A stretch of 64,000 bases of DNA from Strigamia acuminata (GCA_949358305.1 OX442315.1:32638427-32702426), one strand, 5' to 3'; positions 12,744 through 25,581 are shown, counted from the stretch's first letter. A program made the numbers and translations. The notes: generated by a model not told the origin, from the letters alone.

Positions 12744-14024
12744 TTCTATTCTTCTTTTCCTGAAAATAAAAAAATAAACAAACAATAAATGCAAAATTCA
12801 ATGACCCAACTAAACGACGGACGGTGATTGTTATTTAATGCGGCACACAGGCGACTTTATGCGGCCAAAAATTAAAACTCCGTCCACCGGAACCAAAAAT
12901 CCAAATCCAGACACGTTTTCATCCAAAACTTCTAAATAAACACCATAAATTATTTTTTGTTTCTATTCTCAGTAAATGTCAAAATTCCCTAGAGAGTTTC
13001 AATGAATCGTTTAAAATTTAACTATACAAAATCCAATTTTCTTTTTGCTTGAATCAACAAATGTGAAAGCATTTCCTGGTTCCAACAGCAAACTTGCCAA
13101 TTAAACTAACAGCTGGACTTTCTCCATACGACACAACACAGCATTCCTCGCATTATTGACCCTCAATATGAATGCATGTATGCAACCGAACAAATCGACC
13201 GACAATATTAATATTTAATTAACCTTACCCCATCCATGCGCCATTTTATCTGATCAAATGATAAAAATACATAATAACACAAAAAAAACAACTCCATAAT
13301 GATACCTTTCAATCCTTTCTACGTCACCCCATCATCCGGAAGTGAACGATAAACGTCGATAAACAACATTAGGCTTAAGAAAATACGGAAAAACTCGAAT
13401 TCGTTGTGAAATTATTCAAGCAAAAAATTGAATATCATAAATTTACTTCGCTTTTACAAACTTTCCACATTTAATAAGGATCTGATTCCACGTCCTCGAA
13501 ATTATGTGCATTTAATCTGAGGGTTTTCTTCCTTCAAACTTTCTCCATTCAAGCCCGAGGAAGTGGAATGGTCAGTTTTGTTTTTCTCACGCAGGTTTTC
13601 CATCGTCATATTGCCACATAATAGTGAAAGCGAGGTCAACGTGCACAATAATTGTTGCGTATTTAGTAATCTGTTATTACCAAGCAAAAACCTTTTTTGG
13701 TTAAGATGAAACAAACCGTTTCGAATCCCAAACTATGAGTGAATAAACGGATTGTATTACAAATCATCTTTCGTATGACTTCTTCCTCAATGCCAAGTTG
13801 AAGGACCTGAAATCGCATGATGTAACAAGAGATAACATCGTTCGTTTATTAATAGCACAACCCCAGGCATTTGCTCTTTACAATTGACAACTTAGTGCGT
13901 CAATTAAACAAAATTTCTATAGTTTATCACCTATTATCTCGATGATTTCACACTGTCGTGAGTTATAAATCAAATTGGAGCTTTTTCTCGAGGGGTATCT
14001 CATATTTCACAGTTCAAAACACTG

Positions 14025-14187
14025 TAGGCGCAGAAAACTCGTGTTTAACTTGCAGTTAAACATGTTTTGTGGTTTAAAATGTCGTGTGCGATTGAATACA
14101 CACTAAAATGACCGCTAGTTTTAAAGTTAAATCGGAAAAACCTGTTTAAATGTGCTGTTTAGTCTAAATGACTGTATGAATGCGCCT
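14025..14187. mobile_element. MITE-like element, GCGCATTCATAA family, copy 2
   Basis: It begins TAGGCGCAGAAAAC and ends TATGAATGCGCCTTA, so the ends are inverted (AGGCGCA / TGCGCCT). The interior contains TTGCAGTTAAACATG and GCTGTTTAGTCTAAAT, shared with the copy at 32.83 kb. Confidence 0.6.
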
Positions 14188-15197
14188 TATGACAGTTGAT
14201 TGACATTCATACACAAGTAATCACTGTTTCAATCAAGTCTGTAATTTACTTAAACTCTCTAACCATTCAACCAATCATTTCACATTACATTGAGAACTGG
14301 AAATATGGTAATGCACCGTTGAATGATTAGTCATTCCTGGGTTAATTGATGAATGAAATATTAGATTCGGTGACTAAATATTTGTCCTTCCTTAAATTCC
14401 AGCCTTCAAGCCTTGGAGAGGTTAATCAAACACCTTTCCACCTTATTAGCATGCAGTGTGAAAAGATTCGGTCATAAAATATGCGAACATCCAGACTGGA
14501 GTCGTAATTTGAATTCAATAGAAAATGTTCTGTTGTTTTTATTACTCATGAACACCTGATTTGTTTTAACCCTCAAGAGGATTTCTCATCGTTTATTCTT
14601 TTAATTCTTTGTTCCTGTTACGGTCAACAAGATATCTATTGTCTTTTGATCGAAAAATTGCAATTAAAAAGCTGTATATTATTTGGTCACTTCCCTGCAT
14701 TGCTTCGTGCATTGCAGGAAAACTTAATGTCTAATTTTCGGTACATTAATGAGAGTGTGATTTAGTACGAGGGAAGTTGATTTTTTTTTTATAAATATTC
14801 TTTTTTGTTTAAGAGTTCATGACAATGGCCGTGTTTTGTAGCTCACAGTTTCGTAAACAAGGCAGAATTAATTCGTAAATATAGGCCTTGGAGTTGAAGG
14901 AAATAAAAAGTGAAGATTCTCTTTCACGTGCGTGATTTTTCTTTTTCTTTTTTCTTTCTTTTTTTGTTAAAGGAATAAAGTTCTATGAACAGTGGTTTCT
15001 CTTTCTTTTTTGTACAGTTGGTAGATAATTTTATCTGTGAGAAGCACGCACGTGCAAACTCGTTTTTAAACTTGGGAATAAATTACTAACCTTGACATTC
15101 TTTTAAACTCTTCAAATTGGAAAAACAAAACGGGGAAAATTAAATTCTCAAAATCAATTTTTTTTCAAACTCAAATTACTTCTCAATTTAGCACCAA

Positions 15198-15522
15198 TTG
15201 TGCTAAAAAAAATGCTTGAAATGTTTAAAAATGCTCAAAAAATGTTTTAAAAGGTTCAAAAAATGTTCAAAATGCTCAAAAAATGTTTAAAAATGCTTAA
15301 AAAATGTTTAAAAATGCTCAAATAATGTTTAAAAAGGTTCAAAAAATGTTCAAAATTGTTTTAAAATGTTTAAAAATGCTCAAAAAATGTTTTAAAATGC
15401 TCAAAAAATGTTTTAAAATGCTCAAGAAATGTTTAAAAATGCTCAAAAAATGTTTAAAAATGCTCAAAAAATGTTTAAAAATGCTCAAAAAATGTTTAAA
15501 AATGCTCAAAACAATCTAAAAT
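15198..15522. repeat. Minisatellite, AATGTTTAAAAATGCTCAAAA units
   Basis: About fifteen near-identical copies of a 20-21 base unit. An apparent 71-residue Lys/Met/Leu-rich plus-strand ORF here is only the repeat read through, not a gene. Confidence 0.85.
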
Positions 15523-15751
15523 GACTGATAAAAACAAATTTCTGTAAAATTTCTGTACATTTTCATCTGTAAATTTACGAAAATTTGTTTGGAATTTAAA
15601 AAAAAAAAATCTAATTTCCCCAATTTCCAAAATTTCTAAAAACAAAATTTTCGACTTTATCTCAAAACCTTCCAAATTAAATCCAAATAAAATAAAATCC
15701 AACCATTAAAACACTATCCAACTACAATAACACAATAACAACAAAACTTCA

Positions 15752-15876
15752 TACCTTTCTCTCGACTCGGGACCTTTTATCCTCAGAGATGCTGGTGCAC
15801 AGTTGTTTTCTCAAGCCAGAGGAGAATGAACTCTGCAATGTTGTGTGTGAAGTTACCTCAGTGCTTTTATAAATAC
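15752..15876 (-). promoter_or_regulatory. Candidate TATA promoter and 5' UTR exon of the PAN+ZP gene
   Basis: On the minus strand a TATA-like TATTTATAAAAG (plus 15864-15875) is followed by about 90 non-coding bases ending in a good donor, AAAG|GTATGAAG (15752/15751). A matching acceptor TTTTCAG lies at about 12771, just upstream of the start exon of the PAN+ZP gene on the same strand. This would create a 3 kb first intron. Linking the two is inference. Confidence 0.5.
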
Positions 15877-15879
15877 ACG

Positions 15880-17580
15880 GCTGACCGAGACCTTGCCCGA
15901 GGTCTCTAAGATTCTCCGACCAATCGGGCCAACCTTGAAAACCCAGCCCTTGTCATTGGTCGATATAAAGTGAAGGTGATGGGGTGGGAAGAAGGGAGGG
16001 GGTCACGCTCACCTGAATCTCTCTTTCGAAGAGAAGGAAGGCACAAAAGGAGTCAGAGAAAATGAAAGTACTTGAACCAGGATGCATTATTCCACTTTTT
16101 AAATGATTTTCAAACAAAATAAACATTTTTTCCTCAAATAAAAACAAAAACGTCAATCAAAAGATCCATAAAAATGGCAATAAACTAGAAATTTGCATAT
16201 TTAATTTTTTTTTTTAAATTAAAAAATTGAAAAATTGAAAAATTGAAAAATTAAACAAAAGTGACAATGAAGCAAAACTTTCGATTTATTTTCGGCTTTA
16301 ATTCCAATTTAAATACAATTTTTTTTTTATTTCTCACCAACCTTGGCTTAAGTATTACTCATCCCTCATTTTTCATAATTGCACTTATTAAGACAAAAAA
16401 AAATAATTCGTGTAATAGCACGCTATCCTTTCTTTCTCTGTGGGCGATGACCAGTGGGCAGTGGAGGACGTCCAATTCACTCAAATTTTTTATTTTTTCT
16501 AATTTTTTACGTCTAAAAATAATTTTAAATTTTAAAATAGCTAATTTTTTTATCTCAAAGGATGTATAACGAGTCCTTAACTATTTTTTTTTTTTTACAA
16601 TTTATATTTTATATTATCATTTGGAATTTCTTAAATAAATGGCCCATAATTAAAGTTCAAAGAATAGCAAAAGAATGGAACTCTTTATTTACGTTGCCCC
16701 CAAGTGGAATTAACTCAATTTGATTTCTTATTTAGTATTTACAGCCATAAAACCTTCATAAACTAGGCTTCCCCTCAAAGCTCGTGTCACTGACATCGAA
16801 AAAACCCAACGAGTATAAAGAGACACGAAAGAGAAATAAAACTAAATAACCAATTCGTGAGTTATTATTATTACTTTTTATTAATTTTTATTTTTTTTAT
16901 ACATAAAATAAAATAATAAAATAAAAAAAAAACATTTTTAAATATTTTTTTTAATTTTCATTAGATTATATGGTGGAATTAATCACTAAACTCGTGAAAT
17001 CCGCTTGATTGACGTTAATTATTCACAGTCTTTTAAATTTACTTTCAATTACTCAGCAAGCAGTGAATGTTTGATGGATGTTTTCCTTTTCTCGCATGGA
17101 ATAATTCGTGTAAGACGAGTAAATCCTATAAAAAAAAAATTAAAAAAAAAGATTTAATTCACGACAGTGGAAATGTGCAATTTCCAAACAAAGAATAGTA
17201 CTCCATATAATGAGAAGAAAGTGTTTTTTTTCCTCCTCTTATGAATGTGCGATTGCGGATGAGAACTTTTTTCCCCTTTTTCCCTTTTTTTTCCACTTAA
17301 TTAATTACATTTTTCAAAAAAAAAAAAAAAAAAAAAAAATCTTTATCTCCTCAACTATTTTCAAATGATTGACAGGAAGTGTTGTCGACCTTTTTAATTA
17401 CTTAACAAAGTTTAAGTGTTTTATGTCCACTCTGAAACGGCGATTTCTCCCCGTTTCGGGCGTTTCGTGATACATTCAATCAATTACTCAATAGAATCCA
17501 AAGACCACCAACGTGGACTGAATAAAAAACAATTCGATTCGAATGAGAGACCTTTTTTCTACATTTTACCTCGTCATCTG
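15880..17580. other. AT-rich gene-poor spacer
   Basis: Long A/T runs (about 16210, 16580, 17310) and scattered short ORFs without homology. I see no gene, RNA or element here. Confidence 0.4.
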
Positions 17581-17582
17581 TC

Positions 17583-17711
17583 TGACAGTTTCCTATTTTT
17601 AAGAGGTTTACGACATGCACCTTTCCCATTGCAGTGCGGATCCGCGGGGTCGATGTTGCAGGAAAACGAACAAAGAAGAGATAAATTGGATTCACACTCG
17701 GTGAAATCCTG
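17583..17711 (-). CDS. Possible last exon of a small cysteine-rich protein
   Basis: After a plausible acceptor (TTGATGACAG) the minus strand reads about 42 codons to a stop. The exon has five cysteines spaced C-x7-C-x3-C-x8-C-x5-C and a basic tail (KPLKNRK). This resembles a secreted cysteine-rich peptide, but I cannot find a signal-peptide exon. A second frame is equally open and ends at a possible donor, so this is a weak call. Confidence 0.2.
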
Positions 17712-18172
17712 TCATCAATTGAAGGTAAACAAAAAAATCAATTCATACGTTAATTAGAATTTTTTGTTCTAAAAAAAAAATAATTTAATTTTTGATTTCT
17801 ATAATTGATAGCGCCGGAATTAAATAAGGGGAATAGAAAAACACGTGGAGTTCACTAACTCCAGCGACAATTTAATTAAGATGACTTTTATGACGCTTTA
17901 AACATGACAACCAGAAATAACTATATCACGAGAGTCAGCACCTTGTCCTGCAATTATACCTTGACAGAAACGCGCAGAAAGCGGTCACTAACACAAGTGA
18001 ATCAAGTGAATCATGCAAATTTCAAACTCTTGCATAATTCTCGAATTAACCTTCCCTCGCGATTAAATGAAAAGCGGTCAATACGCTAATTGAAGATGAT
18101 CTATTCCTTCATGCATCCCTATAATAAAGTGAATAATTTACTGCGCTTTGTTTTAGCAGTTATACAGACTTA

Positions 18173-18359
18173 CAGTCGAGCCTCTTTATAACGAATCGCA
18201 AAAGACCCGAAAAATCGGCTCGTTAAAACGAAAATTCGTTATATCAAATTTTTTTTAATGTGGTGTTCGATGGCCAACCAACCAACCGAGCCATTTTTAA
18301 GGTTTTCGTTCTAACGAAAATTTCGTTTTCTTGCACTTCGTTATAACGGGGTTAGACTG
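18173..18359. mobile_element. MITE-like element flanked by TA
   Basis: The termini CAGTCGAGCCTCTTTATAACGA and the inverse of TCGTTATAACGGGGTTAGACTG match with few differences. Both ends are flanked by TA. A CAGT... end, a TATAACGAA subterminal stretch and a TA target suggest a pogo/Tigger-like (Tc1/mariner superfamily) non-autonomous element of 187 bases. Confidence 0.6.
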
Positions 18360-18764
18360 TATCACAATCAGGTTGAAATGCACCTCGAGTGATTTATTGT
18401 TACGAACAATTTCGCTTTTTCTAGGGTGCTAGGTGGTCATCTCGACAGTAAAATTACACGTTGTACAATACACATCTTTTTTTTTATTTTAGTTTTTTAT
18501 TTTTTTTTTATACACAAACAACACCAATCTTTCATTGTCTAAACTTAAATCTATATATAAATTCAGTGGAGAAAGTGGAGGTTAGTTTTAACAACAGTGG
18601 AGCGCCTCAAATCCAAACTTCAGGTGATTGATTGAAGCAAAATAAGACCTATAGACTTTTCTTTTGCCCCACTTAAACAAACGTCTCAATCATGTGGCAA
18701 AGCAAGACGATGTTTTCCCTTACGATTAAAAAATACGTTGGAATTTATATTGCAAAATATATTT

Positions 18765-19322
18765 TGGTAAAACCGGTATTTCGGTATTCGATATTCAAAA
18801 AACCGGTAAACCGGTGTTTTTCGGTAATAAAGTAAAATAAAATAGCTGCAATGTTAAATATTTTTATTTTAATTGTAATTTTTGTTTATTTTATTTTTAA
18901 ATATTATTTTGAATGGGGTGTAGGAGTTTGATAAATGTGGGGTTGTTATGTTGGTTTTATTAGTTGAAATTGAATTTTGTGTTTTAAATTGATAAATTGA
19001 GTTTATAAGATTTTTCAGTTACGGTAAGAAATTCGATAAATTCTCATTTTTAAGTTACAAAATCGATATATTCTCATTTTTATGTGAAAAAAAATCGATT
19101 AATTTCTAATTTTTACATATAAAAATCAAAAAATTCACATTTTTAAGTTAAAAAATAGATAACTTCGCATTTTTTATTTTAAAAAAATGCCATTCAACTA
19201 TCGCAGTGACCCCTAACGGAAGAAGCCGGTACCATACCAAACTAAAAACGGTATTCGGTATTCGATATTTTCTTAAAAAATACCGGTTTATGAAACCAGT
19301 AAATACCGGTAGAGAAACCATA
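18765..19322. mobile_element. Inverted-repeat element with ACCGGTATT-rich ends
   Basis: The left end holds ACCGGTATTTCGGTATTCGATATT (about 18772-18795). The right end holds the inverse words, CGGTATTCGGTATTCGATATT on the plus strand at about 19250 and AAATACCGGTAGAG at about 19300. The interior is AT-rich with a small ATCGATA...CTCATTTTTA minisatellite (19030-19180) and no ORF. hAT-type MITEs in arthropods often have such ends, but the assignment is inference. Confidence 0.4.
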
Positions 19323-22300
19323 AATTGATATGCGTTAAAGAATATTAAAATGTCAAACTACACCAATTATCTATATTTTAAAAAAAAAATTTCAAAAACT
19401 GTTATTCTTATTATCAGTTTTGGACGTTAGTCACCTAGTTAAGTTCGGTAGACCTACTATTAGACCGATTACAATTCGTGGAGCAGGAAGGCTTGAGAGC
19501 ATTCAAGTGTTATATTGAGAATTGTAAAAAAAAACCTTTTCATTAATTAAGGGGTCGTGGGCATTGTCTCAAAGGAACTATTAATAGTTCAACAGATGAC
19601 GATATTGCTCGCCCAACCGTGATTTGCTCAATTCTATTGTAAACAAAAAAACCTTCCGTCCAACGCGGAAGAAATCCACTCGACTCATTTCCAGTCACAA
19701 GTCTGAGAATAAAATAAAACTCAAACTTTCTCTCGCATACCCAGAAAAATTACCTTGTAATAACTATTCACCGTAAACATAATTGAAATTGCAACAAAAA
19801 AACGTAATTAGAATATTAAAATTAAAGATAAAAGAAAAAACAAGCGAATGGACTGAATTATTAAACATTTTTTCATCATGCATTCATTTTCCTTCGAGAC
19901 AAGTATGAAAAATCAAATTATACGAGCGCTTTTGACAAAGCCGCCTTTCGAGCGAGAAAAAGTGTTAACCCTAACCTGCTGCTACTGTCGCAGCACCAGT
20001 TTCAACGGCCACCTGGCTTTGTAGGCGGACAACTTATAATTTATCTTATTCCCCGTGCAAGCTGTTTTTGTATTCAGTGAAATGTTATTGCGGATAAGAC
20101 GTGATGATGAATTCAGCATTGGAGAAAAGCGAGTTTCAACGCGTAGTTTTAATCGCAGCCAAGCGGGGGCGGAGTTCTCGTTTCTTTCACCTGAAGTATT
20201 TTGAAATTTACGATTTAATCTGTTAAATAGGAGCAAGAATCGTTTTTTAAAGGCCGTATTCTTTTTTAATGTTATCAAGGTGAGTAAAAATTACAATTTT
20301 TTGTTTAAAATGTGTAATTAAAGTGTAAAAAAAAATCAAATAATGTTATTATCTGCTTCGTGATGATCCTGGTTTCCTTTTTACCAGCAATCTTTTATGT
20401 AAGGAAGGAAATGACTACCCAGGGCGCATCATTAGAGTCATTGCATTGAAATATACCGCACTGGGAAAATGTGAAAAGTTGAAAAAATGTGGTAGAGGTA
20501 GAGTGAAAGGGTGGGGTCATCGTCCAGTAGAAGAAAAGAATAATTCGGTTTAGGGTTTCATTTCATGTGTGGTTTGAGAGAAAATGATGTGTATTGCTAT
20601 TTTATTTATATTTCTTTGAAGAAATGTCCATTCATCCATTCAACCAGATAAATGGAATATTAAGAGTTGATTTTCGAGATAAAGTATGAAATAAAGGTGT
20701 AGTGAAAGGAAAAATAGATGATTTTTTTAAAATAAATCAATTTTTGATGTTAGAAAATGACGAAAATGATAAAAAATGTCGGTTGGTTTTCTTTGTTGCC
20801 GCACCAAGTCGACGTTGGGCGGCATGACAACGTGAACACGGCACAACAGTCAATTTCTATTTTTTAATGAGAAATTTTAAAATATGAAAATTTAAAAATT
20901 TAAAAAATAAAAATAAAAACAATTTTTTTTTGGTAAGTATTTGAAAAATGAGGAACAATTTGACAGTTTTCAAATGTTTGTTGAGTCAAAACAAAACCTT
21001 TGACCTTTCCAATGAAGGCGAAAGTTGGTGATAAATCACGACGTCATATCAATTACACCATAATTATGGAACTCGCCACTTGCGACTTTTGAATACAAAA
21101 ATTACACGAAATTGAACAATGACGTAATAAATTCTGGTCGTAAATTCACGATTAAGCCTAACGAAAATTAGGGTTAAAAACCCACTAAGTTGATGATTAA
21201 ATGGTTAGAAGGAAGTCATTCGAATTTCACGCTTTCTGGCATGCAAATCTTTAAAGTCCACTCAACTTTTCAGAGTTTGTTGGCGGAAATGTACTTTGGG
21301 CCTTTAAAAGAAATTCATTTTTATTTGAAGGGTACATACCGGTATTATCATTATATTTTTTTTCCCTAATTTAGCGTGGAAGAAAGCATTCGGCCAACTG
21401 CAACGATTGACTTTTCCTTGCATTTTTGCAACATCATCAATCTCACTTGTTTTCGTCTTTTTGCTTAATCATAAACAAGGTGTCCGTTACAATGTAAAAT
21501 TGACCGCCCTTTTCCCGCCATTAAGAAATACTTTCCGCTATTTTTTCATCTTGCTTAGCGACCCGTTATGAATTTCATTATTCTTTTTTTCTTTCAAGGC
21601 TACATTTCCAAATTTCCTTCCATTATTAAAAAAATATTTAAAAAATAAATACTTAGAAAATATATTCATCGGAAATCAATACTTGCTTTTTGTCGTGTTT
21701 GACGATCCCGGGTTTTAACAATACCCTAGGTACGATCCGGGTGTTGCCAAAACCGGGAGCATTCAAACCTACGCCTAATTTTAAATAAAGACAATTTTTA
21801 AAGATTGATTTCTTTTATTTTTAAATTAAATAAATTATTTTTGTTCACAAATTTAGGTATAACGAGATTAAAGGTGTATATTACTAAATTTTTCTATAAT
21901 TTTCAATTTCTCAGTGGGGGAGGAAGGGATTTAGGGCGTGGAGTTCTCATGATGGAATTGCACTGAGTTTCTCATGTAACTTTCATGTCCTGAGTGCCTT
22001 GAGCAATTTCAAACATTTTTGTATAATTTCAACCACTTTCTTCCCTACTTTCAGACCAGTTTTAATGATTCCATAAATCTAACAAGTCTTTGTTTTCACT
22101 TTCTAACTTCACTAATTGATGGGAAAACTTTCCCTGTCTCAAAAGTTTGATGACATCTTAAAAACATCTTTTAATTCCTCTTTAAACGTGACAACTTCCT
22201 TCAAATGATTAAAAGCTTAAGATCAAAACAAACGATTTTAGAAAAAAACAAAGATTTATTAAATAAATTATAATACTGGTACAATTTTTTGTTTAAATTT

Positions 22301-23540
22301 TAATATAAGTAAAAATTAAAAAATTTCAATTTTTTTCTCCTTACTTGAGAAATGTCAGTGAGCAGTATGCAGTAGTAAAAAAAATGATTTCAGTATGCAA
22401 GGAGTAAAGCCCTGCATTTTAAAATTCATATTTAATGGATCCAAATAGTGTTTGGCACTTTCTCTTTTCTACTATATAATTATCATTTGGTACGTGATAT
22501 TAAAGGGTGACTAAGGACCACCTCAAATATTCATCTTCCCTACTGGTTTAATACCAAATGTCATCGTTTCTAAAACTTAAAAAATTGAAGAAAAAAAATA
22601 TTCAATATGCAAATTACAAGTTAAAAAATAATTTCAGTCCTGGTTGGTAACAAGTTTATTACAACATACTATTGTGCTCTGTTTTATAGAACAAAGAGTT
22701 TAAACACAAGTTTTTTTTAAATAATAAAAATATTTTTTTTTTTTATAGAAAGAAATGACAGGCGGCTTTAATAAAACGATTAAAATGAGGCGCTTTGTAT
22801 GGACAAGATGATTTACACGTTGAAATCGTGGATATTTTCTCGATGTTGATCGCGAATGTAAGTGACAAGAGTCGTGCCGAAAGAGAAAGCGGTTTAGGGT
22901 TAATCAATTTACGAGGCAGGTTCAATATCCACATTCATTTTGCATGTTTCTAAACACTGTGTACGTTGATTTCATAAACGTGATTTGGAAATTATTTTTG
23001 TAATTTTTTTTAATTAAGATTCTTTTGGATAGTAACAGCAACAACTAAATCAATTTGTAAAAATTGTTTATTTTTTTTGTCTTATCTTATAATTAAATTT
23101 TTAATTTTAATTAAATTCTCTACAGATAGCGCTGTGAGTAATTAGGGTCCGTCAAGAACATCTCAGATGAAAATGGCCAATATGATCAATCAAGAGGATT
23201 CAGGAATTTAATTTAGAAAAATTATTTATAAAAATGAGTTTCATTTCAATCTGTCAAGTTTCATTATTTATTTAAATATTTACTGTGGGAAAGTTTGGCC
23301 CCAATTGGGCTCGTTTCTTTTACAACCAATTAAAATAAAACATATTTCATTTTATTTCATTTGTATTATTTTTTTGAAACATTTTTCATTTTTTCGGTAT
23401 TACCATTTATTAACTATAGAGGGCGATCGCTCGTAATCACAAATGGCGGATCTTTGAAAAACTCGTTTTATTTATATTTTAAGAAATTAACTACAAAGAC
23501 ATGCAGGAAAAATATTTTAGTAGAAATTCATACAGTAGAA
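19323..23540. other. Gene-poor region
   Basis: No ORF here has a recognisable domain and no splice chain could be built. An open stretch of 98 codons (minus, 19982-20278) and one of 63 codons (minus, 22743-22934) are Ser/Lys/Leu-rich and unsupported. The end near 23.3-23.5 kb may contain 3' flanking sequence of the RelA/SpoT-domain gene. Confidence 0.35.
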
Positions 23541-23547
23541 AAATTTG

Positions 23548-24657
23548 TTACACATAACAGAAAACTAGCACAAAAATTATTAAATTAAACAATGGTTTTA
23601 GCCTCTCGTTACCGGATAATTCAGCTGGAATAACAGAATATACAACAACAGTTGAATTTTCTTTTTCCATAAAAATATCAGTCCAATAGAAACACAAAGA
23701 TTTAGGTCTGTACAACTCCTCATATGCCTCGAGACCCAATTCCTCCAAAGCATTAGCTGAAGCTAACCGGTCGGGACACGAAATCATTTCATTTCTCGAT
23801 TGATCCAACTTATAAAAATAATCCGCAACGGCAACGGAATATTCGTGCGAAATCGTCTCATTACGGCTGGAAAATTTACCCTTGTAAAACAAATCGTGGC
23901 TCCAATCAGCCCATGCATTGCAGTATGGAGTTCCTATTTGTATTTCTGCCCACCTAAATATTAAAAAATAAATTCAAATAACGTCTTAAATGATTTTTCG
24001 AACAACTTACTTATCGAATTCATCAACTTTCACCAGTATATGAACACGTCTGTAGCCATTACTTGTGTATTTCATATCGGGAGTGCATATTCCATAGCAT
24101 CGGATTTGCTGAATCGTGAATTTTTTACTCGTCAAACTACTGTTTAAAAGTAATTTAATATTATTAACGTCCGATGTGGTCTGAAGAGTCAATCTTAAGC
24201 CGATTGTGTCTCGAATCCGGGCTAATGTGTCGTTTTTGCGGGCTAATTTCTCTTTAATACTACCGAAACTTTTAACTCTTATAGTCATGTAAACCCAAGT
24301 GTCGTTTAGAAGTTGTTGCATGTTTTGGATCAATACGTTTTTGGCATCCCTAGAAATAAAAAAAAATTCAAGTTGCAAAATATAGCATGATGAATGCTTA
24401 ATTTAATTTTTTTTTTTAAATTACCTGTGCGCGTGAATAAATTCACTTATTTCGTTATCTTGCGACGTTAAGGACGAATTTTCGGATCTAATAACACTTC
24501 TGATGTGACGATGATTTGTCGCTATTAAATCCCAGTCAATCGGTTCGTGAATACTTCGAAATTCCCTCGAATGACCACCAAAACGATCTTGACCAGTTGA
24601 AACAGTCAATGCAGCAACAAACGCGATAACAATACCGAGAGAAATAAACGAATTCAT
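23548..24657 (-). CDS. Predicted secreted RelA/SpoT (alarmone synthetase) domain protein
   Basis: Three exons (24657-24425, 24349-24011, 23953-23548) join in phase to 325 residues. Residues 1-23 are a clear signal peptide (hydrophobic core, then STGQ). The RelA/SpoT domain spans about 98-216 and holds the motif series of (p)ppGpp synthetases. These are RVKSxxSIxEKL (102-113), RDTIGLRL (124-131) with the metal-binding Asp125, GYRRVH (176-181), and EIQIGT (194-199) with catalytic Glu194, then AWADWSHDLFYKG. The usual Arg of EIQIRT is Gly. The last motif reads correctly only across the exon 2/3 junction, which supports the splice. There are several N-x-S/T sites and no HD hydrolase, TGS or ACT domain, so it is like a small alarmone synthetase. 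Animals are known for the hydrolase MESH1, not for secreted synthetases, so bacterial or fungal origin by transfer is likely but unproven. Substrates would be GTP/GDP plus ATP. Activity is inferred. Confidence 0.85.
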
Positions 24658-24663
24658 TTTGGC

Positions 24664-24806
24664 TGTAATATAAGAAATAAAAATAAAAAATTAATTAAGC
24701 GATTAAATATAATAGACGACCGATATATATACAAAATCATGAGATACTTACTTGCTTGGGTTTTTGTTTCAGAGTGATTTTTCTTGAGTTTTGTTGCTCT
24801 TATATA
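24664..24806 (-). promoter_or_regulatory. TATA box and 5' UTR intron of the RelA/SpoT-domain gene
   Basis: On the minus strand TATATAAG (plus 24799-24806) is followed, after a short leader, by the donor AAGCAA|GTAAGTAT (about 24752). The acceptor TATATTACAG (about 24664) lies directly upstream of CCAAAATGAAT. A core promoter and a spliced leader argue that this is a native, expressed eukaryotic gene. Confidence 0.65.
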
Positions 24807-25034
24807 CTCGTTGATTATAATCTCTAACTAGGCGAACATATTTTTGGTTTGAGATTAATAATTTGCATAAAATCGATCAAAATTACGTAAATTTAAATTT
24901 GATTTCGTTTAAAAATTAAAATAAAATGCTTTTTTATATTTACATACGGAACAAACTTCTCAATTTTAATAATTCAGTGAAATACAAAAAGGAAAAAAAA
25001 AGTTTAAAACTTCACAAGTTAATGTTTTATTTTC

Positions 25035-25250
25035 TTAGTTTTGTTTGCTTGTTTATTCTATTACTCGTGCCGTGCTGACATCTCAGATGTTCAAGGCTAA
25101 ATTCAACACATGGACCCAAAACAACCGTGATTTAAAATAATTTTCTCCTTTTATGGCTGAAGAATTATAAAAGAAATTGTGTTTACGGCATATTTGATTT
25201 TCAAAGATTTTGTCCAAAAAGACGAAACACAGAAAATAAAAATGAAGAAA
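25035..25250 (+). pseudogene. Relic of a GBP gene (exons 5-6)
   Basis: Degenerate but clear similarity to 26876-27060 of the intact GBP gene. Shared words include CTGACATCTCAGATGTTCAAGG, CCTTTTATGG and AAGATTTTGTCCAAA. Frames are broken. It shows an older duplication beside the functional copy. Confidence 0.6.
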
Positions 25251-25581
25251 ATTTTTTTTTTTTATATAATTTTATCTATAGAAACAAGTTTATTTCCACA
25301 AGTTATTAGACATATTAATTGACAACAATCAGTGCACGTAATGTAAAGTCACACACTTGGTATTGTTTATAACATTACAATTCAACTCAATAAAACATAG
25401 AACACAGAACAAAAATTTAACGGAGAAATGAACACATTTTAACTGCGGTCTTCATTGGATAACTTCGAGTAGGCGCATCATGAACGACAAGCTCGGGACT
25501 GGCTGCTATTTGTTTCCAAACGGCTCTAAATCAAGGTACAAATCTATGAAAAATTAACGAACAAAATAAACGGCTGACGAT

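Noticed and set aside
15304-15519. 71-residue MFKxxLK repeat ORF
   Set aside because: It follows a 21-base tandem repeat whose length is a multiple of three. No start context or homology.
16261-16569. 102-residue plus-strand hydrophobic ORF
   Set aside because: It is Phe/Leu/Lys-rich from poly(T) tracts, with no domain or splice context.
24007-24378. Independent 123-residue gene starting at the methionine at 24378
   Set aside because: The methionine lies in intron sequence. The frame is exon 2 of the RelA/SpoT-domain gene, entered at the acceptor at 24350.
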